From Sarcocystis neurona (lineage: Eukaryota > Apicomplexa > Conoidasida > Eucoccidiorida > Sarcocystidae), in the NCBI GenBank assembly GCA_000727475.1, contig KL647292.1:4817162-4881161 (forward strand): a stretch of 64,000 nt of DNA, read 5' to 3'. Each line of letters begins with the position of its first letter. Positions within the stretch are counted from its first letter, which is position 1. Both the position numbers and the translations under genes were made by a program. A model generated the notes under the pieces. That model was not told the origin of the DNA. It did no database searches and was given only the letters and a program-made list of their open reading frames with translations. Positions 50,251-61,653 of this stretch are shown here, in pieces.

Positions 50251-51212
50251 TAGGGAGAGGAGCGCAGAAAAGAAAAGCCAGGGCGTCCTCCTTTCCAAGT
50301 AGAATTCGGAGGCCTCTCCCGCGCTGCTGCTATAGTTCTTCCGGGCTCCCTGAATTCGCCAAATGTCGGCACTCACGACTTCTTTTCGCCTTTCATCGTC
50401 TTCGGACACGGAAGCAAAATGAGACAAAGACGAGGAAGGGATGGCGACAGGGAGGAAGTCTGCGAAGCAACAGGCCTGGCACGATATCCACAACAGAATA
50501 AAATAGAAACGGAAGTGTCGCACATACGCTACGGAGTACACACATGTGTACTGCATACAAATGTGCAAAAACCCGCAACTATAAATGAGCGGTGTCCCGC
50601 GAATACAATTCTAGAAGTACAAATACGGTCATATGTGCATACGGATGATACGAACGCGCCTGCTACCGTACACGTATAAGTGAAAATACGCGCGTCACTG
50701 CATACAGGTGCGGGAGAAAAAGGGATATGACGATGAAGAAAGTGTGGAAGCTAGTAGACGGTTGTCTCGCTCCAGTTTGTGACGGGAAACCGCGAAGATG
50801 GCACGAATGGACTGGAGGTGCAGTTTTGAGACGACGGGGGCCGACAAGAGATGGCAGAGCAACGTAGCGGGGTGGACAGAGAACGATGAAGATGTCGGAC
50901 AAAGAATTGACGTACACGGGGAGACTATAGCTTACAGGGAACTGAGATTTCATAAGTAGTCACCCAGTGCGGGGAAAAACGCGTGCTTCCAGGTGAAATC
51001 TCCAGTCAGAGGAAGGAAAACGACGTTCAACAAAGAATGTCAACGGTAGCGTCTCTACTTTCTGGAAGAATTCACGCGAGAGAAGATGACTGAAGCTTCA
51101 CAACGCATGGGAGGGGAAGACGAAAACGCTTTGGCCCCATCCGTTCGATGCATAGGCATAAATGAAGGCGACTTTAAAAAGAAAAGAAAGTGGCAAAAAA
51201 GACGCCCCCTAC

Positions 51213-51318
51213 CCTCTCCCGTGATTTTAAAGGTTTCGAAGTGTGGATGAACTGGTACGTTTGTAAATTTGCCTTTGTCGCGGGGATTTCGTCCAAATGT
51301 GGACGGATGAAGACGCAC
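51213..51318 (-). CDS. Candidate internal exon on the minus strand
   Basis: The exon is bounded by acceptor CATCCTTAAG (51319) and donor GAGAGG/GTAGGG (51212) and reads VRLHPSTFGRNPRDKGKFTN then VPVHPHFETFKITGE. Its phase is compatible with a short piece starting at 50399 and then with the frame at 50072-49851. It is supported only by splice sites and composition. Confidence 0.3.
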
Positions 51319-51601
51319 CTTAAGGATGGAACGACAGGAAAAACGATGAGGAAAAAGCGCTGGAGCACGGCGCAGACTTACTCTTTTTTTGTGCGCGTGG
51401 AAGAAACGTCAAGAATATCCACCGCACGGGCCCCCCTTCTGTGACACAGCAGTGCGCGGGGACGACGGAGAAAATGTCAAACCCCTCTGCTCCTCTTCTT
51501 GCGGATGTAACAGGGAAGAAGCATCTTATTCTGGAACGTGTAGACGGACTCTGCCGTGCGTGTATCTCTAAAAGCCGCGAAACACAGCTGCACCGCTACA
51601 T

Positions 51602-51925
51602 ATGCGACTCTCCCTTGCACAAATCGTTGGAGGCATAGTAGTGCTGCTAGTGTCGCTGGCTGTTGCTGCTGCTGCCAGTTCGGCTCCCGTGGTGGTTCTG
51701 CCGCTGCTCCTGCTGCTGCTCCCGTTACTGCCCTGCGTAATGCGCGTAATGCACCGTAGCTCCTTCGATGTGCCCTCCCCTGCCTTGAACCGCGCTCCCG
51801 GTTCGCATACTGCTGCTGCTGCTACTAGTAATACCTGCAACTCGTGGGGTTGCTGGTGTGTTCTGTTGCGTAACAGCTTCCGCATCTGCCTGTGGCAGCC
51901 GCTGCACATGGTGTGCTGCCCTTGA
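51602..51925 (+). CDS. Candidate secreted-protein N-terminus
   Basis: ATG at 51602 is followed by MRLSLAQIVGGIVVLLVSLA and an Ala-rich cut region, a good signal-peptide shape, then a Leu-rich CTG-coded stretch. The frame closes at 51925. A donor CTGC/GTAATG at 51,738 could end it as a first exon leading into the exons at 52.4 kb, but I could not prove phase. CTG triplets alone can imitate signal peptides. Confidence 0.25.
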   Translation: MRLSLAQIVGGIVVLLVSLAVAAAASSAPVVVLPLLLLLLPLLPCVMRVMHRSSFDVPSPALNRAPGSHTAAAATSNTCNSWGCWCVLLRNSFRICLWQPLHMVCCP

Positions 51926-52402
51926 GCTTTTCTTACACTGGTACATGGTGCTCAGTAGCGTCACTGCTGCTGCGTATTTCCCCTCGTGGTCCTTCGTACG
52001 GCTGCAGCGCTGCTCGAATCAGTCAGGCACCTTTGGTGGCCTCTGCATGCGGCTTCCTCCAGCGTGTTGCTCGCCGCTGTCTTACGCAGCTGCTGAGAAT
52101 CTTGTGAGGACGCTGGGATTCTTTGCTACTGGGTTTCTGACAGGACTGGTACCCGACCGTGCTGGTCCCGTCTTCGCGGATTGTTTCGCGTCGTGGTGGT
52201 GTAGATTATTTGAGTGCCGTTGCCGTTTTTTGAGTTGCTCGTCTCCTCCCGTCTTCCAGTCACACCCAGCCACTTCCCCTGATACCTAGTCTACCGTGCC
52301 GCTTGTCTACAATGCGGTGCTGCTAGTGTATTCTGCTTCACAACTGCTGGTGCTCGGCTCGTCAGGTGCTGTTGACGTTCCATCTGCTCTTCTTTGTGTC
52401 AG

Positions 52403-53243
52403 CCTTCATGCAGCGGGCGCAGGAAGCCCGTCCTCCCATGAGGAGGGCCCATGTGTGGAGAAACAGTCTTCGCACGCCAAGTGGAGTCTCTGTCTCCTTC
52501 CGGCGGTGTGCGAAGAAGTTTCTGATATATCAGAAAACTCTTCTGAGTTCCTGACGTGAGCCGGCCTAACAGGCCTTATAACGGCCTTGTATGCGCGGCG
52601 TCAGATAGCTGCTAGACACCGCCACAGGGAAGTGCTCTGTAGGGCCTCACGAAGTACCACCACAGAGGAGGTTTGCAATTGTTTAGGCGTCCCTCAGCAC
52701 AAGCGTGGCTTGCGAACGGCGCATCACGGTTTTCGGTGCACTCAGAAGCTAGATTCACCACTTCTTCGGCAGAAGTCGACGCAGCAGAGGAATTTCCTCA
52801 CGTCCGGATGTGTGGTGCCAGAGTAAGAATCACGGGATGGACAACGCGAATCGCACCCGCTGTGCATAAATATATACCTGTGCATCCGCTTGCGTTTATG
52901 CGGTCAGATCCGTACAAAGATGGATATCCCCTACCGAATTGCTGCCTGGCTCGTGATCGTACATGCGACTGAATCTGTATATATATATATATATATATAA
53001 ATATACATAGATAGATACGTATATATGTATATATATGGGGGCAACAGAGTACTTGCACCGTCTCTTTCCGCATCTGCTGATATGTCATTAGCGGGCAAAA
53101 ATGAACATAAAATAGCAGACAGGGATGCCTGCTTGACGCGGAGCAGAACCGTGGTAGCTGACGTAGTCAGAGACGTCAAGATTTTTGACCAACTACCGAC
53201 ACGGAGGGCTTCCCTGGAGGATCACTGTAGACGTATTCGCTAG
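52403..53243 (+). CDS. 3' exons of a plus-strand gene, function unknown
   Basis: Exon 52403-52555 has a textbook acceptor (pyrimidine tract then TTTGTGTCAG) and donor GAC/GTGAGC. It joins in phase to exon 52687-52822 (acceptor GTTTAG, donor CAGA/GTAAGA). A terminal piece ending at TAG (53241-53243) reads DRDACLTRSRTVVADVVRDV and is probably the last exon; its acceptor is likely CATTAG at 53,093. The protein parts read HEEGPCVEKQSSHAKW, AWLANGASRFSVHSEARF and FPHVRMCGAR. The 5' end may lie near 51.47-51.9 kb. No known domain is seen. Confidence 0.45.
52976..53038. repeat. TA microsatellite
   Basis: About 60 bases of TA, ATAG and ATAC units, in what would be the last intron of the plus-strand gene ending at 53,243. 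Confidence 0.85.
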
Positions 53244-56200
53244 GTTTCCAGTAAAAATCTGTAGGCTTACGCCTGTGCGTTCTTTCGGGAGTGAAGCCCA
53301 CATCGTGATTCCTGGCTGCTAGTTTCTTCGCACGGAACACCCACATTCATCGCTTGAACTGAAAATTCTCCTTGAGAAAAACCACCGCAAAACGATCGTA
53401 TCTTAGCGTCTGCCCGCACGTACGAAACATGGCTCTTACTCACTAGGAGTAAAACTGCTGTGTACGCGGACGCACTATAGAGAGAAGAAGTTGATACTAC
53501 GGATTGGTGCCACAGTTGGTGTTTCCTTCGCATAAAGAGGAGCACTTGTGAAGCTGTCGTAGTTGATACCCACGCTTGCGCTTTCATCTGCGCGGTGAAT
53601 GGGGCGCGGCTGACGTGCTGACAATTGATATAGCAGTCATATACGCCCTTGCATATGCAGTTCGCGTCTGCATGTTTTGATCCAGATGTTCTCAAACGTA
53701 GAAGTTGGTTGCATACTCCGGCGGTGCTTCCGTACAGCTTCCTCCCTAAACAGACTCAACAAGTGAAACCACACCATTTCAACGTGACGTCAGAAAAGCG
53801 TTGCAGATGCTGGTTAGCAGTAGGATCTCAGCGCTGTCACAGTCGTGCTCAACACGAACTAAAAAGTGTTTATGCGCAGAGATGTCTCTTCGTTGGGCAT
53901 CGAGAAGAGACAAGGCAGTTATTGCATTAGACAATCAGTACGCATAGTAAGGTTTCATGCAAGTACGTATTAATTGGCTCACACAGGGGCGAACCCAATA
54001 TACGTATTTATCTAGAGGTACTACAGGGTTGACGAGTATATGTAAATCTGCGTGAATACTTGGGGGCTGTCAGACAGCATTTCAGTGTTCGTTTTTGTGA
54101 GCGGGATTTGCGTAACATGCAGAAAGCAGTGGCGCAGAGAGCTAAGGTACGTGCGGGCCCTCTGCAGAAAATTTTAAAATGCGTTTTTCTTTGCATCGTA
54201 CGCGTTGTATACCTTTTTGTGCAATGAGCAATGTAGTGTGTGAATCCACTGAAGTCCGTGTAGCGGAGCTCCGAATTTGAATCCGTGCAAGAAGCGCGCT
54301 AGACTTCATTGAGCTCCAGCCTGACGGGTGGACAACAGAGCACATGTAGACACGTACACGTATGCGTTTATGATCTCCGCCTGTGTAGAGCTGTCGTATC
54401 ACCAAGGCATAAACGAGCCGTGCATCACAGGTATAGCTTCAGACGAGTATGTATGATTGTTGTGATGGGCACTGATTGTGGGTCTCCGCAACGGTTGCGG
54501 TTCCGAAAGTCGTGCTCTCATCAGTTGTTACGACCCGCAGTGTGGCTCACCCCAGTGCAGCTCAATGATCACTACCGTCGTCAAATGTATAGACACGTCC
54601 CCCTGGGGGAAAGTCGTCGCAAAGAAGCTGGGCCGGAGGAAAAACTACATATATTTTTCGATACAATGGAACAACCTACAGAAGGGGAATTGATATTTAT
54701 GTTCGCGCCGATGTATATGTGTATCTGTGTGTGTACCGCCAACCGCGCAGTCACGTATGTTCTTCGATTGCATTTACGTCGGCTTTCGGAGATGGAAACA
54801 AGTATGTCGGCAGTTCTCAGTAGGTTTACACGAATCTATGGTAATACGTATTTCCAAACACCCTAGTCTCTATAAGGTGTGAAAAGGGTGTTTTTGGACA
54901 CGTGCGTCTCCATTTGTGAAACGGGTGCACAGCTAAAGTTGAATCCCACAATGAGAGTAGACTACGGGTGAGTTGACTCTCCGTACGTCCTTGTTCTCCT
55001 GGTAAGTGGACAGTAAGGAACCGCCCCCTGCTCCCCCTATTGTTCTCTCCAATTGTCGTGTCCTCACCTATGTAATGCAACACAAAAGTGTGTAGCACAC
55101 AAGTAAGCTTGGTTTTTCTTCGGGATCGTACGCCGCATGGAGATCAGGAATGTTTGGTCGTCTCCTAGGGGAAAGTTTGACTGTGTCCGGTTCCTTCTAA
55201 AGTCGCGGAGCGGTGACGACTTTTATAAAGGACGCAGAACGATGTATGAAAGCGTTCGCTTTTCCACGTGGTGATCGGCACGGAGGATTGTTTGTCCCTT
55301 GACTTTTCAATGTAACAGACATCACCAACGGTGCTCTCACGATTTCCCAAAAGCCTTAACTGACCAGTCTACAATGTGGCTTTTCGTTGCATCCACACAC
55401 GTCCAACAACACACGTGCAAGTCGATGTCTCTAGCAGATGCACTTGCGTAAAGGTAACACTGATCCAGTGTAATTTCAGGCACGCGGGTGTGAGATACCC
55501 CCTCGGCGTTGCTGTTGCTTGCTATTCAAAAAATAACAGAAAATCTTTTACGTTCGATGCAGAGCAACTGTTCTGAATTGTACGCGAAAAGAAGTGAATG
55601 TCAGTGAGCTGGTTCTAATGGGAAAAGTATACATGAAGAAGACGGTTCGCAGAACGGTGTGCGCGGCCTTTTCTCGTTGCTTTGTCTGTCCTAGCCGTGT
55701 GGCTCGCTTATTCGTGGAATTTCTCCTCTCTCTTTTCTCCTATTTTACTTCACTCTTGTACCTCGTTTTCCCACCGGATCGGTTAACCCGTACACCGATT
55801 CGCTTACACGCCTTTACTATCAAAGCGAATCGCCACTGGTACGGTGCCTCGGTGCAAACCACGTTAGTAGCTTCATGTTTATCATCACAAGCCTTACATC
55901 ACTTCGTTCTCGGCTGAGCTTCGGGTGGTTTCTACTTTGTCACTGGATAACCTGCAAGGCGGTACGTTTTTCCATTTCATACTCACTTTATTCTATTCCT
56001 CTTCTCGCTGAGTGGTTTGTTCCCAATTCTGCCGCATTTCTTGCACTTCGGCGACCTCCCTTCATTCACGTCTTCTGCCTTTCCACTCCCTTTGTGTACA
56101 GGGACAGGGGGATAAAAGGTTTACTGGCAACAAAGTGTATGAACACCTGAAACGTCCGCCTTTCGCCAGCGGTATACCTCGTCTGGCTTGTCTGTTCGCT

Positions 56201-56323
56201 GGTGCCATTTCGGCTACGTCGAGGGGTCTATATGTAGCATGACTCTGGTCGTCCGACGATTTTATTCACCTTCGTAGTATCTCGTGGTGCGGCCGGTCGC
56301 GATCCACTGCTTCGTATGCCTAT
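53244..56323. other. No firmly supported gene
   Basis: The plus frame at 54309-54866 has no good ATG but contains VQLNDHYRRQMYRHVPLG and EEKLHIFFDTMEQPTEG after a CACCCCAG acceptor-like site at 54,559; it could be one exon. The 55,617-55,915 plus frame is short and hydrophobic. Neither has a partner exon that I can place. The stretch after 56,150 probably contains the promoter of the next gene. Confidence 0.35.
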
Positions 56324-57298
56324 ATGTCGAGCTCTGCGGCCCTCGGCTGTCTGCCTCACGTCTTCTCTCGCCGACGCCGTCGGCTGGGACACGACTCGTT
56401 GCGGAAAAGGGAAGATACCGGAGCAGCTGGAAGCACAATCGCCACACTTTGCTGCGATATATCTCCCCTATCGTGCTCATCTTCACCGCCTCTCGGCATC
56501 GTGGAAGTATCTCTAAACTGTGCCGAGACACCTGGATTGTTTTCCCCAGAGAAGAAACTGCTCCTGCACGCTGCCTCCACGCCTGCAGCAAACACTGAAG
56601 AGGAGTGCTTCACTAGTTCGAGCCACTCTGGTGTTCCGGCAGGAACACAGGATTTCCACGGCTATGCGGGCTCGTCCTTAACTTTGCGTGCAGTGCGCTG
56701 CAATTCAGCCGCCAAGCCCTTCCCCCCGATAAAGAATTCTCTGCGGAAACTCGGGAGAAAAAAGACAGCTTCGCCTTTTGCCACTGCCACCAATGATGCA
56801 ACACCAATGCACTGGACGTCGGATTCTGCCGTGCCGGACACAAAGCCGTCTGCGACCCAGCACAACAACGAAACTTTCACACAGAATTGCGAGGTCACAG
56901 CTTCTCAGAGCACCTTTCTGCTGAGTCCTGAGAGCGTTCTGCCCCCTGAAGAGCAGCTAGTGACACCCTCGAGCCACAGGGATCCCGCGAAGGAGAAATG
57001 CTCTTCCTCTTCGTCGACCCCCTTCTCGCTCTTCATGCGTCTTCTCTCTTCTCCAGAGAGAAGGAGGAGGAATGTGCCACCGCCAGGCGGGATGGAGAGG
57101 AGGAGCGGGGAAGATGAGGAGAGTAGCACTATTTCTTCGCCTTTACTCGCGGAGGAAATCGATCAAGAATTAAAAAAGATGGGGGCCCCAGTTCTTGGGG
57201 ACGAGGAATGCATTTTGCGAAGCGATTTGACATGCTTCATCGACTGTCGTACTCTCCAACTAATGGATGAGGGCGATGAACACATGACTCAGCTGTGA
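56324..57298 (+). CDS. Single-exon Ser-rich protein, 324 aa
   Basis: ATG at 56324 (context TATATGTCG) opens an uninterrupted frame to TGA at 57296-57298. The N-terminus is basic (FSRRRRRLGHDSLRKRED). The middle is rich in Ser, Thr, Pro and Asn with no long homopolymers, there is a basic patch (SSPERRRRNVPPPGG), and the C-terminus is acidic (LAEEIDQELKKMGAP, DEGDEHMTQL). There is no signal peptide, membrane span or recognised domain. Basic patches in a Ser-rich chain suit a nuclear or cytoskeletal phosphoprotein, which is inference. The ORF is far longer than chance frames in this plain stretch. Introns upstream that would lengthen it cannot be excluded. Confidence 0.7.
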   Translation: MSSSAALGCLPHVFSRRRRRLGHDSLRKREDTGAAGSTIATLCCDISPLSCSSSPPLGIVEVSLNCAETPGLFSPEKKLLLHAASTPAANTEEECFTSSSHSGVPAGTQDFHGYAGSSLTLRAVRCNSAAKPFPPIKNSLRKLGRKKTASPFATATNDATPMHWTSDSAVPDTKPSATQHNNETFTQNCEVTASQSTFLLSPESVLPPEEQLVTPSSHRDPAKEKCSSSSSTPFSLFMRLLSSPERRRRNVPPPGGMERRSGEDEESSTISSPLLAEEIDQELKKMGAPVLGDEECILRSDLTCFIDCRTLQLMDEGDEHMTQL

Positions 57299-60200
57299 AG
57301 GCTCTCCAGAAGCACAGTGGAGCACGCAGAGGCTCTGAAGTCTTTCAAAATGAGTAGAGGACATCGGCAAGAACGAAAAGGAATGGAGGAGAACGGTTAG
57401 GGGCAGGTAAAGTAGAACACAATAGCAAATAGTGTAGAGGAAAGGAAGGAAAACGACGATGTCTCTGTAACGGCCAGTGTGACCACTGAGATGAATACAC
57501 GGAGTAAATGATTGTAATACAGAGGTAAGCAGCGTTTTTACGTACCTTGCGCGTTGAAGACCGCGTATAGAGGGACGCAGTGGATGAGTGCAAGCGGAAG
57601 AAGATGAATGAAACACGGGAAGAAGAACAGCGCAGAATAGTAAAGAGCAACGGGAGTCGTCAAACATGTATAGGACGCGTCTTCCCCGGATGCTGAGCGA
57701 CATGTCGTAATATTTCCCTCTACTGAGTGATCATAGACGAAGCACAAGCAAATTCCGTCGAAAATAAGTTTTGCAGGCGGGAGACGCCTGCTGTGGCGTA
57801 CGCACATGGGCGTGGAGACGCATCCGTCGTTCTTACAATCTTTCAGTGTAGGTGTACGTCTGCTTGTGTCCGCTTAACAAAATGTATGCAGCGTGCTTCA
57901 TACTCCCGTGTACATGGGCGTACAGCCGTGTCTACTATTCCTAAAATCGTCCACTGTATGCGTACGCCTGGATATACCTGCCTGATAAAATGTGCGTACC
58001 TTGCTTCATATTCCGAACGGGCATGTTTCCTCTACCTCTCTGTCCCTTCCGCACACCGTGAAGGCCTGAGGTACCGGCACATGTGTACGGTAGCCACACT
58101 TTCAACAAACGGAAAACCGTGTGTATTTGTACGTGCACTCAAATTTGTCGCTAGAAACATGCAGGGGAACACGTGACCCAGAAAACCTTTGTAAATGGTC
58201 ACTTGAGTGTTTACGTAGGGGTGCACCCGAATCCGCACGAGAGACAAACGCACACGTGGTGCTGTGTACACCGTGTTGTGTCCCAAAGCAGCGTGGTAGT
58301 CTTCGCCGACTCACACATATGTAGGTGTGACAGGTCGGAGCCATCAACTGCTTGTCCGATACCCTTATAGTATTCAGTTTCCTGCCTGTAGGCGTGCAGC
58401 GGGTTTCACCTTTTTGCACGTACTTCTGTACCGTACTACCACATCCCCGCTCTTCATTATGTATTGACGTCTGTCTCGGCAACAAATATCTATATATGCA
58501 GCAGATATATCGGGCACTACATACGTAAGACCAAACACCAGTGTAGCGTGCAGAGATAGCATGGCATGTTGACAAAAGCTGGTTCACAGGGAAGCGACTA
58601 ATAGCAACAAAAGGGAGCTGCTAACGAGTGTATAGTGATTGCCGCACGACTGAGTGATCGTTTCATACACAGGGGCTCGCTGGTTGATGGAGGAGGATAC
58701 GACAAGCAGCAACCTCTTAACAGGGGATAAATCACCTGGAAAAGCCTTCCGTGTTCACCTAGATCTCCCTGATTCGTGACAGTCACGAGGTAGCAGAGGA
58801 CTGGAGAGTGACAGGGAAGTCGCCGAAATGGTGGCACTGCAATGTAACAAATCCGTTCTCGGGCAAAGCTGCTTTTTTCCTTGCGCTAGTAGGTCTTCAG
58901 AGGTATTGACTTGCTCACCTGTAGGGGTGCGATTCATTTACAGTATCAGAGACCCCCACTCGTGCGAAGAAAGACGGGAATGGTAGGCGAACAACAGTGC
59001 AGCATGGAGCCACTTCTGTACTCTCTTCCACAAGTAATTGTGGATTACGCGCTTTTAAACACGAGTTAGTAAGACACCGAATTTGTTGAAAACGACTACT
59101 GGAAAGCAGGTTTCACGTGTATTTTAGCCTCACGTCCGACTGCGGGCGTCCGACTGCGGGCGTCCGACTGCGTACATGCGAAACATCTCTCGTCAGGAGC
59201 CGCTGGGTATCCCCTGTTCGATTGAGTTCCTCGTAACGCAGACGGCATAATTTCCGTCCTCCCTTTTGACGACTGGTAGTAAAGTATAGCAGTACAACCT
59301 TCGCCGCTACTACCGTACGGGCCCTCCAGTATGCACCGGACGTCCACTCGTATGACTTGCTCTGGTTCCCATCTTGTTTTCCCTGCGACATGATACTGCA
59401 TGTTTATGGACGTACATACGTATATATGTATATATATATATATGTACAGAGAGTGATGCACACAGACACCCCTGTTCACAATTGTACACAGATTTGGCAA
59501 ACGGGCGTACGTGTGTGTACGAAACAACTCACTAAAAACCTCCAAGCAGGTGTCTAAGAGTTCTGTTTTCGCGTGTTTCCATGCCTTGTGTTAGCCTAGC
59601 AGATGCACCGAAGCAGCTCCTCTTCTTGTCAACCCGCGCAGCGGCAAGAGCGTACGGCCGTACTTCGCGTGTGTAGGTGTTCGTGTGTGGTACGGTAGTG
59701 TCAGGTTTAGCCAAAGAACCCCTCTTTCTTGTCGCCGGAACCAACTAGGCTTTCCTCTGCGTACAATCAGGCGCCTCATTCCGGGTGCTGAGGAATGCGT
59801 CCTACAAGCGCACCACCTGTACGCATGTACGTGCATCAGTAAACGCTTTTATTCACTTGAGTTAATCTTAGGTGCCGCTGCACACTGCTTCCGCAGCGAC
59901 CGTCTGCGTCGAGGCATTACCATCCATTATATACTGCCTTTGTGAGCCCGAGTTCTAACACGTGCAGTGGCTTCGAACAGCACGAGCAGTAGCGACACTC
60001 AAATTGGAAGGACAACTTTGGGTCGCACATGATGGTGTGTGGCCTGCGAACCTATAAGACCATTCTCCCTCTGTGAACGTGCCCTTGTAAGGCTTACATA
60101 ATGTACACTTATTCCCTTTGAGCGCACGTCGATGTAAAGAGAAGCATCACATATACGCACTTCTACACGTGTACATGTTATTGTACAGACTGACAGTGTA

Positions 60201-60700
60201 TCTGTTCCTGCGTCTACACGTATCCGTGTGACTCCCGTTTACGGTGTTCGTCAAGCAAGTCTGGAGGCGTCCTTGATGGCTCGCCAGCAGCTACACCATC
60301 AGCGGGACGATTAAGCGAGCTGCGTGGTGGGTGCGTCACGTCCTTCTGGCAGGTTGTTTCTTTTATTCGGAGAACATTTTTCCGCATTTGGTTTTAAGAA
60401 ACTATTTTGAATTGTCGTACAACATCTCCTCTCATTAGGGTTCTTAGAAACTATTTTGACTTGCCAAAGAAGTGTGCGTACGTAGAATAGCTGTGGAGAG
60501 GGGCTGCCTCACCTGCTTTCAGTCCTGCAGTTTATTTTGTATGTAAATGTTTTCTTGTTTAGTGAGGAGGTGCTGTGCACAAGTTTGGAGGAATTGTACG
60601 TGCTCCTCCTGACGGCACGTGTGACAGAGCCAGCCACACCGGGAGCAACGTAAAATGAGGCGCACGCTCAACGTACAAAAGCACAGACAAGAAGCGAAAC
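57299..60700. other. Mostly non-coding, with diverged tandem copies
   Basis: A minus frame at 57,730-57,542 encodes a hydrophobic stretch (VALYYSALFFFPCFIHLLPL) ending at donor CAAG/GTACGT; one exon of a membrane protein is possible but it has no partner. Two diverged copies of a roughly 90-base unit lie at about 57,835-57,925 and 57,940-58,027 (shared ACAAAATGT/ATAAAATGT and TTGCTTCATA blocks). A 14-base unit (GTCCGACTGCGGGC) is repeated almost three times at about 59,134-59,175. AGAAACTATTTTGA is repeated at 60,397 and 60,448. Confidence 0.4.
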
Positions 60701-61090
60701 CAGCATCAACAGTTCAGCAGCATCATGCTGCTAACAGCATCAGCAGTTAGCAGCTGCTGCAACAACAGCGGCACCATTACTTACGATCAGCAGCGACAGC
60801 AGCCACACTTCCGCCCAGCATCGGCACTCCTACGTCAGCTCCATTATCATCGGCAGCACGACCGTGGAGAGTACTATCCATCATTATGAACAACAGCACC
60901 AGCAGCGTCACGTAACCAACAAACGAATGCTCGTTTGCTCAAGCGTAAGCAAGGGAGGCTGTACACGCACAGTAGGACACCCGCTAACAGGGACAGCAGT
61001 AACTGCCTCAGCGTGGCTCAGGAGCCGCCGCAACAGCGACAGTGACAGCAGCAGCAGCAGCCGCCGAAAGCGGATGATGACCCGGATGCG
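60700..61090. repeat. CAG/GCA triplet cluster
   Basis: Imperfect CAG and AGC triplets; a 77-codon plus frame from ATG at 60864 lies within it but shows no features beyond Ser and Gln runs. It may be an intron or 5' part of the Cys-rich gene that follows. Confidence 0.7.
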
Positions 61091-61238
61091 GAAATAGCAG
61101 CTGGTGCCGAACGAGGGACACAGCAGCTGGGATGTAGCGGGAAGGCGTCCGAATCCACCAAAACGTGTCATTCGAAGTTCTAAGCTTGATTGCCCTTTTT
61201 CGTCTCCGACAAAACGTCGGGCCTCCTTCACTGCAGTT

Positions 61239-61653
61239 CCAAGAAAACGAATGTACCGCTTCTCCGAACGCGTTTACTTACGACGTGCTAACATACGGGA
61301 ACCAACCAACGGGCGCAGTGTGCAATTTTGAGTCGCGAGATGCACTTGTCAGCCACCGCTGGCACTGCTTACATTATTACGGAAAGGCAAGTCAGTACGG
61401 TAAGTGTTGAGGCGGTTACAGGCCAGAATCACTGTTACCACTCTGTGCTATTGTGGGTCTCTTGTGCCCTGCAGACTACCTGTGTGCGCAAGAGCGCCGA
61501 CCGACACAAATGTGCGGGTCGACACAACTCAACCAAGCCTTTTGTGTGACTCTGGCCTGCGTGTATGGTCCCAGTGTACACACGACGCTACTGGAGGTCC
61601 CGGAGCGTATTCGCATCCCTACAGGTGCCGGAGCATATGCGAATCCTGTGTAG
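61239..61653 (+). CDS. Last two exons of a Cys-rich protein
   Basis: Exon 61239-61399 (acceptor CTTCACTGCAG) ends at a consensus donor TACG/GTAAGT and joins in phase to 61475-61653 (acceptor TTGTGCCCTGCAG), which stops at TAG. The 113 residues contain seven Cys, spaced as in a disulfide-bonded extracellular domain, around AFTYDVLTYGNQPTGAVC, SHRWHCLHYYG, YLCAQERRPTQMC and NQAFCVTLACVYG. A secreted or surface protein is plausible. Eimeria surface antigens are Cys-rich, but I cannot match this to that family, and no GPI-type hydrophobic tail is present. The 5' exons, and any signal peptide, were not found. Confidence 0.55.

Noticed and set aside
50663..50953. 96-codon minus frame
   Set aside because: Pyrimidine-rich strand, no clear splice sites at its ends, and no motif.
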